Part shown: one piece after another, positions 1 to 8,605 of the stretch
Position numbering within the stretch: position 1 is the first letter of the stretch
How the letters are laid out: the number at the start of each line of letters is the position of its first letter
Source of the DNA: Hyphomonas jannaschiana VP2
Lineage (GTDB): Bacteria > Pseudomonadota > Alphaproteobacteria > Caulobacterales > Hyphomonadaceae
Length of the DNA: 64,000 nt
NCBI RefSeq assembly: GCF_000685215.1
Contig: NZ_ARYJ01000008.1
Location: forward strand, 1 to 64,000
Direction: 5' to 3'
Notes under the pieces: generated by a model
Seen by the model: the letters and a program-made list of their open reading frames with translations, nothing else
The model's database searches: none
What the model was told of the DNA's origin: nothing
Translations under genes and position numbers: made by a program

Positions 1-602
1 GGCTCGCCCGCCGTGAGGCTGGTCAGGGCTTCGCGTACATAATTGGTGGCGGTGGCGATGTCGGCGACATTGGCCGACGCGATGGAGTCAATGGCGCCCT
101 GATAGGCGACCCTGCCCTGCGGGCCGATGACATACATGTGCGGCGTGGTCTTGGCCTTGTAGAGGCGGCCCAGCGTCCCTTCTGGGTCCAGCAGGATATG
201 GGCCGGTGCCGCATGATGCTGCTCCGTCCACTGATTGGCTGTTTCGGCATCGACATGGCCCTGCTTGCCCGGCGCCGATGAGATGACCGTCAGCCAGACG
301 GTGTTATCGGCCGCCGCATCAGCCTGCAGGCCCTGCATGTTTCCGGGCGGCTGGGCATAGTGCTTGCGCACGAAGGGACAGCCCTCATTGGTCCATTCAA
401 TCACGACGGTGCGGCCGGCAAAGTCCGACAGGGAAACCTCCGCGCCATGGGAGTCCATGGCCGTGAAATCCGGCGCAGGCTGGCCGACTGGAAGCCCGGT
501 TTCAGCGCGAGCTGTAGAGGCAATCAGGGCGCCCGCCGTCAGGACGACTGCGGCCGCCATACCGGCAGCCAGCGACAGGTTGCGCTGGTTGAGATTGATC
601 AT
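1..602 (-). CDS. Secreted redoxin-family (thioredoxin-fold) protein, 3' end outside the window
   Basis: About 200 codons are visible and the C-terminus lies beyond base 1. Residues 1 to about 35 look like a signal peptide, with a hydrophobic core AAGMAAAVVLTAGALIAS and a likely cleavage after STARA, so the protein should act in the periplasm. The redoxin fold is marked by the PAPDF segment followed by NEGCPFVRKHY. That segment carries the only cysteine seen, so there is no CxxC pair and it resembles one-Cys AhpC/TSA-type proteins rather than a classic TlpA reductase. It starts 33 bp after the stop of the DsbD-like gene on the same strand, which suggests an operon in which the membrane protein supplies periplasmic electrons. 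The exact substrate cannot be read from sequence. Confidence 0.85.
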   Translation of the reverse strand, partial: MINLNQRNLSLAAGMAAAVVLTAGALIASTARAETGLPVGQPAPDFTAMDSHGAEVSLSDFAGRTVVIEWTNEGCPFVRKHYAQPPGNMQGLQADAAADNTVWLTVISSAPGKQGHVDAETANQWTEQHHAAPAHILLDPEGTLGRLYKAKTTPHMYVIGPQGRVAYQGAIDSIASANVADIATATNYVREALTSLTAGE

Positions 603-635
603 GCGTCTCTCGTGTTCTCTTGCTTACCGCCCGGC

Positions 636-2729
636 TCAGGGATTGACCGGCAGGCTGGTGACAAGGCCCGGATTGAGTATCTCGGGCAGAACCTGCGGCT
701 TCTCCGAACCGGCAGGATACCACAGATACATCGGAACGCCTGCGCGCTGATGCCGCGCCAGTTCTGCCGCGATGGCCGGATCCTTCCGGGTAAAATCCGC
801 CACCAGGAAGGCCACGTCATTGGCCTCGAAAAATTCGTGGACGGCTCGGGATTTCAGCGTCGTGGCCTTGTTCACCTGACAGGTCGCGCACCAGCTGGCG
901 GTGAAATCGACGAACACCGGGCGGCCTTCAGCGATCATGGACTGCACTTCGCCCGGGCTCCACGTTCCGGCGTCATACTTCGCCGCATAGGCAGACGATC
1001 CGCCGATGGCCGGCACGGGGGCCATGGCCCGTTCGGTGACGCCATAGAGTGCCAATGCCAGCGTGACGACGGCGAGAATGCGCGGCAGGCGCGCCTCGCG
1101 CTGCCAGAGCCAGGCGGCAAAGGCGATGGCGACCGCGCCGGCAGCGGTCCACGCCACGGCGCCGGACCCGGCCAGATCGCCCAGCACCTTCGCCAGCCAG
1201 GCCGCCGTCAGGAACATCGGGAATGCGAAGAATTGTTTCAGCGTGTCCATCCACTTACCGGGGCGCGGCAGCAACCGGTAAAGGTTCGGCACGAAACTCA
1301 GCACAAGGAAGGGCAGCGCCAGGCCAAAGCCCATGGCGAGGAAGAAGGCGAACACGACCGGGGCAGAGTGCCCCATCACTGCGCCGAGGCCCACACCCAG
1401 GAACGGGCCGACACAGGGCGAGCCGACAACGGCTGCCAGGACACCTGTGAAAAAGGCGCCCGCATCCCCGCCCCTGTCCGCAAGGCCGGAGCCCAGATTC
1501 TGGAGCGAGGTGCCCAGCTCGAACATGCCCATCAGCCAGAGGCCGACCGCGAACATGACGAGGACAAGGATCGCCACCACCGGCGCGCTCTGCAACTGGA
1601 AGCCCAGCGTGATCGGCCCGGTCGCCGCCCGCAGGGCGACAATGACCGCCGCCAGGACGGCAAAGGAGATCAGCACGCCCGCCGTGTACCAGATGCCATG
1701 GCGGCGCACTTCCCCGGCCTGTCCGCCGGAAACTGCCGACACCATGCCGAACGCCTTCATCGAGAGGACCGGCAGCACACAGGGCATCAGGTTCAGGACG
1801 AGGCCGCCGAGAATGGCCAGCAGGATCAGTTTCCACGCCGCCACTTCCAGACCCGGCATGCCGCCGGCCGGACCAAGCCCGCTCGTATCCGGCAGAGGGG
1901 ACCCTTCGACGGCGCTGATCCGGTAGCCCGTGCGCCCGCCGCCTTCCTGCTCGACAACAACCACGCCTTCGAGCGGCTTCGACACCGCCGTGATGTCCGC
2001 CGCGCTGAGCGACAGCGTGGCCCCGTGGCGGCCGAGCTCGACCGGCTGGCCGGCCGGGTGCAGGATGTCATGGCCGAAGGGGAAGAAGCGGATCGAACGG
2101 ACCTTGCCGAACCCGCCATCCATGCGGAGGCTCAGCGACCAGTCGAGGTTCTTCTTCTGGACGCGCGCCTCCCCCGGAAACGGTACGTCACTTTTCGCGA
2201 TCCATTTGCCGATCAGTTCGCCATTACGGATGTTTTCTGCCGCCTGATCTGTTTCCAGCGTCAGCTTCACATGCGCCTGTTCCGGCACGCAGGTGTCTTC
2301 GCAGATCAGATAATCGGCGATGACGTCCAGCGTCACCGGGCCCATGGCATTGTCCGGAATGGTGACCGGGAAAGGCAGGACGACCGCGCCGTCATAGCCA
2401 TAGTCCATGATCTCGCCTTCCACGACCGGCAGCAGGTGCGGCACCGGCCAGACGATGTCCCCCACCGCATCGGGGCGGATGTCGCTGGCAGGCTGGACCA
2501 GCACCTGAGGCGGCAGGCCCGCATCCCCGGCATTGCGCCAGTAGACATGCCAGCCATCGTCGAGATCCATTTTCAGCGCGGCATAGATGGTCTCGCCCGG
2601 CAGGGCGGCCTCGCGCTCGGAAATCAGCTCGACCCGCGCATGCCCCGCATCGACAGGCGCAGCAGCGGCGGCCGGAAGGAAGACAAACAGGGCGCTGAAC
2701 AGGGCAGCCAGGCAGGCGGAGAATTTCAT
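636..2729 (-). CDS. DsbD/ScsB-like transmembrane thiol-disulfide reductase
   Basis: This is a 697-residue inner-membrane electron carrier of the DsbD family, which moves reducing power from cytoplasmic thioredoxin to periplasmic partners. The order of parts is a signal peptide (MKFSACLAALFSALFVFLP), a periplasmic domain with the cysteine pair in CEDTCVPEQ, a membrane core with the redox cysteines in NLMPCVLPVLSMK and GSPCVGPFLG, and a C-terminal thioredoxin domain with CATC. The large N-terminal domain resembles ScsB (copper-tolerance type) more than E. coli DsbD. I chose the ATG at 2729 because it opens directly into the signal peptide; the open frame upstream has none. It is followed by the redoxin gene, a likely client. 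Confidence 0.88.
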   Translation of the reverse strand: MKFSACLAALFSALFVFLPAAAAAPVDAGHARVELISEREAALPGETIYAALKMDLDDGWHVYWRNAGDAGLPPQVLVQPASDIRPDAVGDIVWPVPHLLPVVEGEIMDYGYDGAVVLPFPVTIPDNAMGPVTLDVIADYLICEDTCVPEQAHVKLTLETDQAAENIRNGELIGKWIAKSDVPFPGEARVQKKNLDWSLSLRMDGGFGKVRSIRFFPFGHDILHPAGQPVELGRHGATLSLSAADITAVSKPLEGVVVVEQEGGGRTGYRISAVEGSPLPDTSGLGPAGGMPGLEVAAWKLILLAILGGLVLNLMPCVLPVLSMKAFGMVSAVSGGQAGEVRRHGIWYTAGVLISFAVLAAVIVALRAATGPITLGFQLQSAPVVAILVLVMFAVGLWLMGMFELGTSLQNLGSGLADRGGDAGAFFTGVLAAVVGSPCVGPFLGVGLGAVMGHSAPVVFAFFLAMGFGLALPFLVLSFVPNLYRLLPRPGKWMDTLKQFFAFPMFLTAAWLAKVLGDLAGSGAVAWTAAGAVAIAFAAWLWQREARLPRILAVVTLALALYGVTERAMAPVPAIGGSSAYAAKYDAGTWSPGEVQSMIAEGRPVFVDFTASWCATCQVNKATTLKSRAVHEFFEANDVAFLVADFTRKDPAIAAELARHQRAGVPMYLWYPAGSEKPQVLPEILNPGLVTSLPVNP

Positions 2730-2835
2730 CGGGCAGGTCCGGTTTCTTGGAGTTGCCGCCCATATGCCCGCAAATGTCTTACGAAAGAAGGGCCTCGCGG
2801 AAGCGTGAAGGCAGTTCACGCCTCTCCCACCCAAG

Positions 2836-2862
2836 AAAAAAGGCGGCCACCGGGGCCGCCTT
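2836..2862 (-). terminator. Intrinsic terminator after the SapC gene
   Basis: Perfect 9-bp stem AAGGCGGCC (2840-2848) and GGCCGCCTT (2854-2862) with a 5-nt loop. Read on the minus strand it is followed by a run of six T (2841-2836). It sits just downstream of the SapC stop and upstream of the DsbD-like gene, so the two are probably separate transcripts. Confidence 0.8.
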
Positions 2863-2888
2863 CAATCTTCTTGCGCAATGTGTACCGA

Positions 2889-3689
2889 TCAGACGTTGGC
2901 CGGCTGCGGGTTCGGCGACACCGGAATACGCATGGCACGCTGGATGACACGCTGCCAGTTCAGCAGCGACACCATGTGCGCATAAATTGCTCCGATGGCG
3001 CCATTGTTCTTGAGTTCCATGAATTTGGCATCCGGAAGCGCGTTGAAGCGCTCTTCGGAGATTGCCCAGTAGTCAGCAATTTTCTGCTGCGGGCCGGCTT
3101 CGGTGCCGTCCGGGTTGCGCGGCTGGAAGGTGACCGTCTTCTGCTCGAACAGGTCGAGGTCGCGGATCATCTTGACGAAATCCGTCGTCGCGCGGCGCTG
3201 ACGCTCAAATTCCTTGCAAAATTCAATGGCATCGTTGGTGAACTGGGTCGGCTGGCCATTCTCGAAGAAAGGCACTTCCGGCTGGTTGGTCACCATCGGC
3301 GCCTGGCGGTCGACGCAGAGGATCAGGCGATCGGAAGAATCGTCAGACGCGAAGACGAACGGATAACGGCGGGCGAAAGCCGGCACGTAATAGTCTTCCA
3401 CGATGCGGCCATCGGCGCCGACATAGAGGTTCTGGCCCTGGCGGATGCCCATGACGGCAACCGGCGTGCGGTCATCACCGACAAAGATCACCGGGAACGA
3501 GCTGGCGCACAGGCCGAATTCGGTGACGGTCACCGGGATGGCGTGCGCTTCGCGCATGAAGCCGAACGGCTGGTCGATCTGCTTGACGCCGAGACCGGCG
3601 TGTTCTTCCGGAGACAGCGGCTGCGGCTGCTTGTAGAAAAGGACCTGACCTGTAAGGGCCGGTTGGCCTGCTGCGGGAGGCGTGTTCAC
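2889..3689 (-). CDS. SapC family protein
   Basis: A 266-residue protein of the SapC family (Pfam SapC), named from genes near S-layer loci in Campylobacter and common in alphaproteobacteria; its biochemical role is not established. Family-like segments include YPFVFA, LCVDRQAP and the C-terminal ALPDAKFMELKNNGAIGAIY. There is no signal peptide or membrane segment, so it is predicted soluble. The start is GTG at 3689, supported by GGAGAG 8 nt upstream on the minus strand. It ends at a strong terminator and is divergent from the DUF885 gene, with the shared regulatory space at 3690-3798. Confidence 0.85.
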   Translation of the reverse strand: MNTPPAAGQPALTGQVLFYKQPQPLSPEEHAGLGVKQIDQPFGFMREAHAIPVTVTEFGLCASSFPVIFVGDDRTPVAVMGIRQGQNLYVGADGRIVEDYYVPAFARRYPFVFASDDSSDRLILCVDRQAPMVTNQPEVPFFENGQPTQFTNDAIEFCKEFERQRRATTDFVKMIRDLDLFEQKTVTFQPRNPDGTEAGPQQKIADYWAISEERFNALPDAKFMELKNNGAIGAIYAHMVSLLNWQRVIQRAMRIPVSPNPQPANV

Positions 3690-3798
3690 GTGTGTCTCTC
3701 CGATCTGGGATAATTGGGCGTTTGCCTACCGGAAATAAACACTGGCTACAACTCCCGAACCAGCGTGAACTGCAGTGAGAGCGAAGTAAAAAACTGTC

Positions 3799-5679
3799 AT
3801 GAAATCCACGTCTGACACGCGTTTTCTGATCCGCCGCCGCAGCGTGCTTGCCGGGCTCGCCGCCGGAGCCTCGCTCGCGGCCTGCGGTCCGCAGGTCGAT
3901 GATGCCGGCACGCCCCGGCGCATCGCGCGCGAAGTGGACCAGACGCTACAATCAATTGCGATGACGGAACTGGCCGCCGATCCGGAACTCGCCACCCGGC
4001 TCGGCCTGTCGGAAGAGGCGGTCGGTTACCCGTTCAACCGCTACCTGACAGACCGGTCGCAGGCGGCCTATGAGCGGCGCCGGGTCAGCCGGCTGGAGAT
4101 CCTGGAAGTCCTGGCTGCCACCCCCCGCCCTGCCGAGGGCAGCCCGCAGGCTCGTCACCTCGATACGGTCACCGCCGCCTATGAGACCGCTGAAACCCTG
4201 TTCGTCTCCGGTCACGGCCAGACCGGGCTGGGTGTTTCCTATCCCTATGTCATGGACCACATGCGCGGCGCCTATATCGATGTGCCGGACCTGTTGAGCC
4301 GTGCCCATCCTGTCCGGTCTGCCGCCGAAGCACGTGCCTATGTCGACAGGCTCGCCCAGTTTGCCGATGCGATGGAAGACGAACGCCGGCGTCTGGAAGC
4401 CGATGCCCGCTCTGGCATCCTCCCGCCGGACTTCATCCTGGCGCGCATGCGGGACGTGGCCCTGAAATTCGCCGAAGGCCCGGCCGACACGCATGTCCTG
4501 ATCACGACCTTGGAAAGCCAGCTGTCCGGGCCGGAAGACATCAGCCTCGAAGAGGCCGAGGACATCCTGATCCGTGCCAAACGCCTTGTCGGGCAGGAAA
4601 TCCAACCAGCTTATCTCCACCTGGCCGACGCCTTCACCGCCCTGCAGGCCGATGCCCCGTCTCAACCCGGCGTGTGGCAACAGGCCGATGGCGACGCCTA
4701 TTACACCTCTGCCCTGCAGGCCTACACCGATCAGGGCATTTCCGCCGAAGACCTGCACGTGCTGGGGCTCAGCGAAGTGGACCGGCTGACGGCGGAGCTG
4801 GAGCTCGCCCTCTTCGAGGCGGGCCTGACCGAGGGCAGCGCGGCAGAGCGCCTGACCCTGCTGTCTGCCGAGCCGGACCAGATCTTCGATGCGACACCGG
4901 AGGGACGCGCCGCCCTGCTGGCCCTTATGCAGACCTATCTCGACCGGGCCGAAGCCGCGCTGCCCGGCATCGTCTCGACCGTGCCGCGCACGAAAGTCGC
5001 GCTGCGTGCGGTGCCGGAATTCCTGGAAGCTTCCGCTCCTGCGGCCTTCTATTCGGCCGCCCCGGCCAATGGCACCGCGCCCGGCCTGTTCGAGATCAAC
5101 CTTGCTGACATGACCGACTGGCCGGCCTTTACGCTGGCGACGCTGGTCTTCCACGAGACGGTTCCGGGGCACCATCTGGAAAGCGCGCTCACGGCCGAAC
5201 AGGCGCGCCTGCCGCTGATCCGGCAGATGATCTGGAACGTGGCTTATGGCGAAGGCTGGGGCGTCTATGCCGAGACCTTGGCGGACGATGTCGGACTATA
5301 CCATGACGATCCGCTTGCCAGGGTTGGCTATCTCCAGTCCATGCTGTTCCGTGCCGCGCGCCTCGTCGCCGATACCGGCATTCACCGCATGCAATGGACC
5401 CGGCAGGACGCGATCGACTATCTCGTCACCGTGACCGGGCAGCCGGAAGGACCAATGGCGCAGGAAGTCGACCGCTACACGGTCTGGCCCGGTCAGGCCG
5501 CGGCCTACTGGATCGGCCGTAAGCGGATGCTGGACCTGCGCGAACGGGCCGAGCGCGTGCTGGGACCGGATTTCGATTTCGTCGAATTCCATGACACGAT
5601 CCTGACCGGCGGCCCGCGGCCCCTCTCGATTCTCGAGGAAGACATCGCACGCTGGTACACGGCAAAGATCCGCAAATAG
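3799..5679 (+). CDS. DUF885 family lipoprotein, putative metallopeptidase
   Basis: A 626-residue protein of the DUF885 family. The N-terminus has twin arginines (LIRRRSVLAG) followed by a lipobox LAAC (Cys at about 29), so it is probably a Tat-exported lipoprotein. The central zinc-peptidase-like motif HETVPGHH lies at residues 452-459, and a family-typical GEGWGVYAE follows near 484, consistent with a gluzincin-like metal site (second-sphere Glu in GEGW). Actual peptidase activity for DUF885 proteins is inferred from these motifs. Length is normal for the family. The ribosome-binding site is weak (GAGCGAAG about 13 nt upstream). It stands alone, 104 bp before the VWA lipoprotein gene. Confidence 0.85.
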   Translation: MKSTSDTRFLIRRRSVLAGLAAGASLAACGPQVDDAGTPRRIAREVDQTLQSIAMTELAADPELATRLGLSEEAVGYPFNRYLTDRSQAAYERRRVSRLEILEVLAATPRPAEGSPQARHLDTVTAAYETAETLFVSGHGQTGLGVSYPYVMDHMRGAYIDVPDLLSRAHPVRSAAEARAYVDRLAQFADAMEDERRRLEADARSGILPPDFILARMRDVALKFAEGPADTHVLITTLESQLSGPEDISLEEAEDILIRAKRLVGQEIQPAYLHLADAFTALQADAPSQPGVWQQADGDAYYTSALQAYTDQGISAEDLHVLGLSEVDRLTAELELALFEAGLTEGSAAERLTLLSAEPDQIFDATPEGRAALLALMQTYLDRAEAALPGIVSTVPRTKVALRAVPEFLEASAPAAFYSAAPANGTAPGLFEINLADMTDWPAFTLATLVFHETVPGHHLESALTAEQARLPLIRQMIWNVAYGEGWGVYAETLADDVGLYHDDPLARVGYLQSMLFRAARLVADTGIHRMQWTRQDAIDYLVTVTGQPEGPMAQEVDRYTVWPGQAAAYWIGRKRMLDLRERAERVLGPDFDFVEFHDTILTGGPRPLSILEEDIARWYTAKIRK

Positions 5680-5783
5680 GCCCGGAAATTCCGGCTTCCG
5701 CCCGAATTGTCCCAACACCGCCTAATTCCCGCCACGACCACCTTGCCATTCTGTCATGATCGAGACGCAGGTGGAGGACAATC

Positions 5784-7487
5784 ATGCGCAACAAGACTTT
5801 AGGACTGGTGATGGCAAGCGTGGCAGCGGCAGCGCTGCTCACGGGATGCGCCAATGAGACAGGCGGTAGCACGACCGAGATTGCACAGACGCCGCCACCG
5901 CCCGCTCCTCCACCGCCGCCGCCGGCGACAGTCCAGGCCGAGCAGAGGGTCGCCATGAGCGGCGCCATGAAAGCAGGCGATTATGCGGCTGCAATGCCGC
6001 CACCCCCTGCGATCATGGCAGCCCCCGAGCCGGAGTTCCGTGACAAGTATGAAGATGTCGATCCGAACCCGGTGAAGCTGGTCAGCGAGGAGCCGGTTTC
6101 GACCTTCTCCATCGATGTCGACACAGCCTCCTACGCCAATGTGCGGCGCTTTCTGAAAAGCGGCGTGCTGCCGCCCAAGGATGCTGTGCGCATCGAGGAA
6201 ATGATCAATTATTTCGACTACACCTATCCGCAGCCGGAAGCCGGCGCCGACCCGTTCGCGACTTATGTCACCCTTGCCCCCTCCCCCTTCGCCGAAGGCC
6301 GCCAGCTGATGCAGATCGGCATTCAGGGCCGCGATATTGACCGGGACGCCCGCCCGCCGGTGAACCTGACCCTGCTGGTGGATGTCTCCGGTTCCATGCA
6401 TTCGGAAGACAAGCTGCCGCTGGCCAAGCAGGCACTGAAACTGATGCTGGATCAGATGGACCCGCAGGACACGATCTCCATCGCTGTCTATGCAGGCGCT
6501 GCCGGTGAAGTGCTGGAGCCAACACCGGTCAGCGAGAAGCGCAAGATCTATGCAGCCCTGGAAAACCTTCGTGCCGGCGGCTCTACCGCGGGCGGCGAAG
6601 GCCTGCGCCTTGCCTATTCGCTGGCCGAACAGGGCCTGAAGAAAGATGCGGTGAACCGCGTAATGCTGCTGACCGATGGCGACTTCAATGTCGGCATCAC
6701 GGATTCCGAACAGCTCGAAGACTTCATCTCCCGCAAGCGCGAGAGCGGTATCTATCTCTCGGTCCTCGGCTTCGGGCGCGGCAATTACAATGATGCGCTG
6801 ATGCAGAAGATCGCCCAGACGGGCAATGGCACGGCGGCCTATGTCGACACGCTGAGCGAGGCGCGCAAAGTGCTGGCCGATGATCTCGGCGGGAACCTCT
6901 TCCCGATCGCCGACGATGTGAAAATCCAGGTCGAGTTCAATCCGGCGCGCGTCGCAGAATATCGCCTCATCGGCTACGAGACGCGGATGCTCGACCGGGC
7001 GGACTTCAACAATGACAAGGTGGATGCCGGCGACATCGGCGCAGGCGCCAGCGTGACCGCCATCTATGACATCACGCCCGTCGGATCGGACGCGGCCCAG
7101 ATCGACCCGCTGCGCTATGGCGACGCCGCGAATGCCAGCGACCGGAAATCGGGCGAATATGCCTTTGTGAAACTTCGCTACAAGCCGCCGGGCGAGCCGG
7201 ATTCCATCCTGCTGACCCATGCGGTGACAGATGCAGACAAGGCAGACAGCCTGGACGCTGCCCCGCAATGGGTGCGCTTCGCGACGGCGGTGGCCGGGTT
7301 CGGGGAAATGCTGCGCGGCGGCGAGGATCTCGGTGCAGGCTTTGGCTGGGAAGAGATCCGGAATCTCGCGGCGGGCGCGAAGGGCGAGGATGAATTCGGC
7401 TACCGCGCGGAATTCATCGAACTGAGCCGTCTGGCGGAAACGGCTGAGGCGCAGGCGGCGCTGAACCGGCCTGCGCCCGAACAGTAA
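5784..7487 (+). CDS. VWA-domain lipoprotein of the YfbK type
   Basis: A 567-residue lipoprotein: a signal peptide with lipobox LTGC, then a Pro-rich linker (PPPPAPPPPPPA) that may cross the envelope, an N-terminal YfbK-type domain (PVSTFSIDVDTASYAN), a von Willebrand A domain with the MIDAS motif DVSGSMHS (Asp200, Ser202, Ser204) and LLTDGDFNVG, and a C-terminal DUF3520-like region. This order matches E. coli YfbK, a VWA protein of unknown function. VWA domains usually bind protein ligands through a divalent metal, so a scaffold or adhesion role at the outer membrane is likely but unproven. The start has a strong GGAGG 6 nt upstream. Confidence 0.88.
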   Translation: MRNKTLGLVMASVAAAALLTGCANETGGSTTEIAQTPPPPAPPPPPPATVQAEQRVAMSGAMKAGDYAAAMPPPPAIMAAPEPEFRDKYEDVDPNPVKLVSEEPVSTFSIDVDTASYANVRRFLKSGVLPPKDAVRIEEMINYFDYTYPQPEAGADPFATYVTLAPSPFAEGRQLMQIGIQGRDIDRDARPPVNLTLLVDVSGSMHSEDKLPLAKQALKLMLDQMDPQDTISIAVYAGAAGEVLEPTPVSEKRKIYAALENLRAGGSTAGGEGLRLAYSLAEQGLKKDAVNRVMLLTDGDFNVGITDSEQLEDFISRKRESGIYLSVLGFGRGNYNDALMQKIAQTGNGTAAYVDTLSEARKVLADDLGGNLFPIADDVKIQVEFNPARVAEYRLIGYETRMLDRADFNNDKVDAGDIGAGASVTAIYDITPVGSDAAQIDPLRYGDAANASDRKSGEYAFVKLRYKPPGEPDSILLTHAVTDADKADSLDAAPQWVRFATAVAGFGEMLRGGEDLGAGFGWEEIRNLAAGAKGEDEFGYRAEFIELSRLAETAEAQAALNRPAPEQ

Positions 7488-7493
7488 GGGAAA

Positions 7494-7868
7494 TCAGGCA
7501 GCGAGGCCGGTTGCGGCTGGTACTCGCTGCGATTCCTTCGCTTCCGGAACCTCGCGCGGGTTCAGGAACACGGGGCTGAACCCTTCCTCGATGTCGGCGA
7601 CCATGCATTTGCGTTCGCGGGCATCGAATTCGAGGGCCAGGAACACGGCCGTCGCACCGTAGCGCTCGGCCTCCGCCAGGGCCCAGATGGGCTGCAGGTC
7701 ATGCGGGCGGCCGGTCAGCTCCATCACGCGGATGATGCGCCAGCCGAACGAGTCGGGGGCTGCGAAGATGACGGCGCCCGGGCTGCGGGCCCATGCGGCG
7801 TCCTTTGGAACACGCTGGAAGTCCCATGCCTTGCCAGAGCGTCCCCGAAAACTGACTGAGATGTTCAT
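7494..7868 (-). CDS. Small unknown protein under stacked LexA boxes
   Basis: I do not recognise this protein of about 124 residues. It is soluble, has a Trp-containing core (GKAWDF, FGWRIIRVMELTG, IWALAEAERYGATAVFLALEF) and a disordered-looking tail, and shows no signal peptide, membrane segment or catalytic motif. The ATG at 7868 is chosen because GGAG lies 7 nt upstream; ATG at 7874 and TTG at 7886 are also in frame. The leader contains several GTTC-N7-GTTC repeats, the alphaproteobacterial LexA box, so it is very likely a DNA-damage-induced gene. No known SOS gene lies next to it. Function is open: a checkpoint, inhibitor or repair accessory would fit the regulation only. Confidence 0.7.
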   Translation of the reverse strand: MNISVSFRGRSGKAWDFQRVPKDAAWARSPGAVIFAAPDSFGWRIIRVMELTGRPHDLQPIWALAEAERYGATAVFLALEFDARERKCMVADIEEGFSPVFLNPREVPEAKESQRVPAATGLAA

Positions 7869-7883
7869 GTTCATGCTCCGTTC
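7869..7883. promoter_or_regulatory. LexA-box-like repeat over the start region of the small gene
   Basis: GTTC at 7869-7872, seven bases, then GTTC at 7880-7883. This has the exact half-site and spacing of the alphaproteobacterial SOS box. It overlaps the ribosome-binding site of the gene whose start is at 7868, so binding here would block elongation rather than promoter recognition. Confidence 0.5.
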
Positions 7884-7893
7884 CAATGAGCAT

Positions 7894-7919
7894 GTTCCTA
7901 TCTTGTTCTCATCTTGTTC
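7894..7919. promoter_or_regulatory. Two overlapping LexA boxes (three GTTC half-sites)
   Basis: GTTC at 7894-7897, 7905-7908 and 7916-7919, each separated by exactly seven bases, giving two head-to-tail GTTC-N7-GTTC boxes that share the middle half-site. This is the direct-repeat LexA site known for Rhodobacter, Sinorhizobium and Caulobacter. It covers the predicted promoter of the leftward small gene. Confidence 0.75.
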
Positions 7920-7923
7920 GCAA
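7895..7923 (-). promoter_or_regulatory. Candidate promoter of the SOS-like small gene
   Basis: On the minus strand, TTGCGA (7923-7918), a 17-nt spacer and TAGGAA (7900-7895) fit a sigma-70-type promoter. The LexA half-sites cover the spacer and both hexamers. The match to consensus is moderate and the site is supported mainly by its position. Confidence 0.4.
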
Positions 7924-7965
7924 GAAGTTTTTAGTAAACAAAGGGTTAACGCCGCGCCTGTGGAA

Positions 7966-8301
7966 TTACTTCACGACGGTGAAGCGCTTGCGGTCGAAAA
8001 CCCGTAATACCTGCTGCAGGTCGCGGCCCCGGCGCAGGACCTGGCCGGCCTGTCCGTACACCACATACTGGCCCTGCATGTTGGCGAGGTGGGGCTGTTT
8101 CTCGATCCGCCAGGTCGGATTTTCCGCGTGGCGGCGGAAGATTGCGAAGATGGCGTGGTCCTTGTGCATGCCGATCGCGTAGTCACGCGCCTCGCCTGCC
8201 ATGACCAACCGTCCGTAGACGTCGAGAATCGGACGCATCTCGGTTTTGTGGAAAGCGATTCGCGGCTCGCTGGGGGGCCGGCGGGAGGGAAATTCGCTCA
8301 T
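7966..8301 (-). CDS. DUF2794 domain protein
   Basis: A 111-residue protein that matches the DUF2794 family, small conserved proteins found mainly in alphaproteobacteria. The diagnostic part is FHKTEMRPILDVYGRLV followed by GEARDYAIG and FRRHAENPTWRIEKQP. There is no signal peptide, membrane span or known catalytic motif; the basic C-terminus ends in FDRKRFTVVK. It lies 91 bp upstream of the LexA-controlled small gene on the same strand, but that gene has its own promoter, so they are probably independent. Function unknown. Confidence 0.85.
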   Translation of the reverse strand: MSEFPSRRPPSEPRIAFHKTEMRPILDVYGRLVMAGEARDYAIGMHKDHAIFAIFRRHAENPTWRIEKQPHLANMQGQYVVYGQAGQVLRRGRDLQQVLRVFDRKRFTVVK

Positions 8302-8605
8302 TTTCTCTATTTATGACTCCCCTGTAATGCGAATTGGGTGCGGGAAAGCTCGCCTAAACGTCTTTTAATCTGAATTCGGGGGGAAACAGCAGGAAATGCG
8401 GCAATCCTGCCACCTTTCGGTCTTGCTTGCGCCCCCGCACACAGCCATCTTTGACTTGTCGGACGGAGGTGACCATCTAGCACCCCGGACCCATCAGCCC
8501 CCCCAGCCCCCTGGGGCGCCAGATAAACTTCTGTCCGACACACTTCCCCAAAAATCGAGTGCCCAAAAATCGAGTGCTCAAAAACCGGTTGCAAGCCGTC
8601 TCCGC
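8302..8605. other. Intergenic region of about 300 bp between DUF2794 and COQ9 genes
   Basis: No open frame here has coding character or a ribosome-binding site. It should contain the promoter of the DUF2794 gene near 8302-8370. It also holds a short tandem repeat at 8549-8593 (listed separately) and a C/G-rich tract around 8500-8520. I see no terminator with a clear T-run. Confidence 0.5.
8549..8593. repeat. 15-bp tandem direct repeat, three copies
   Basis: The unit CAAAAATCGAGTGC plus one variable base occurs at 8549-8563 and 8564-8578 with one difference, and a decayed third copy (CAAAAACCGGTTGC) starts at 8579. It lies a few bases downstream of the COQ9 stop codon. Could be a protein-binding array or a slippage product. 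Confidence 0.7.

Noticed and set aside
360-3713. A 1117-codon open frame on the plus strand opposite the DsbD-like and SapC genes
   Set aside because: It is antisense to genes with clear domains, lacks any family motif, is rich in Arg/His/Gln as expected for a shadow frame in GC-rich DNA, and has no ribosome-binding site.
5683-5695. CCGGAA-A-TTCCGG after the DUF885 gene as a terminator
   Set aside because: The loop is one base and no T-run follows, so an RNA hairpin terminator is unlikely; it may be chance.
5799-7268. Long minus-strand open frame opposite the VWA lipoprotein gene
   Set aside because: Composition (His/Arg/Gly rich, no motifs) is that of a frame shadow, and the opposite strand encodes a complete YfbK-type protein.
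8307-8594. Possible 95-codon gene on the minus strand in the 8.3-8.6 kb gap
   Set aside because: No ribosome-binding site, no conserved-looking segment, and its start region is formed by the tandem repeat (EHSIFGHSIFG is the repeat translated).
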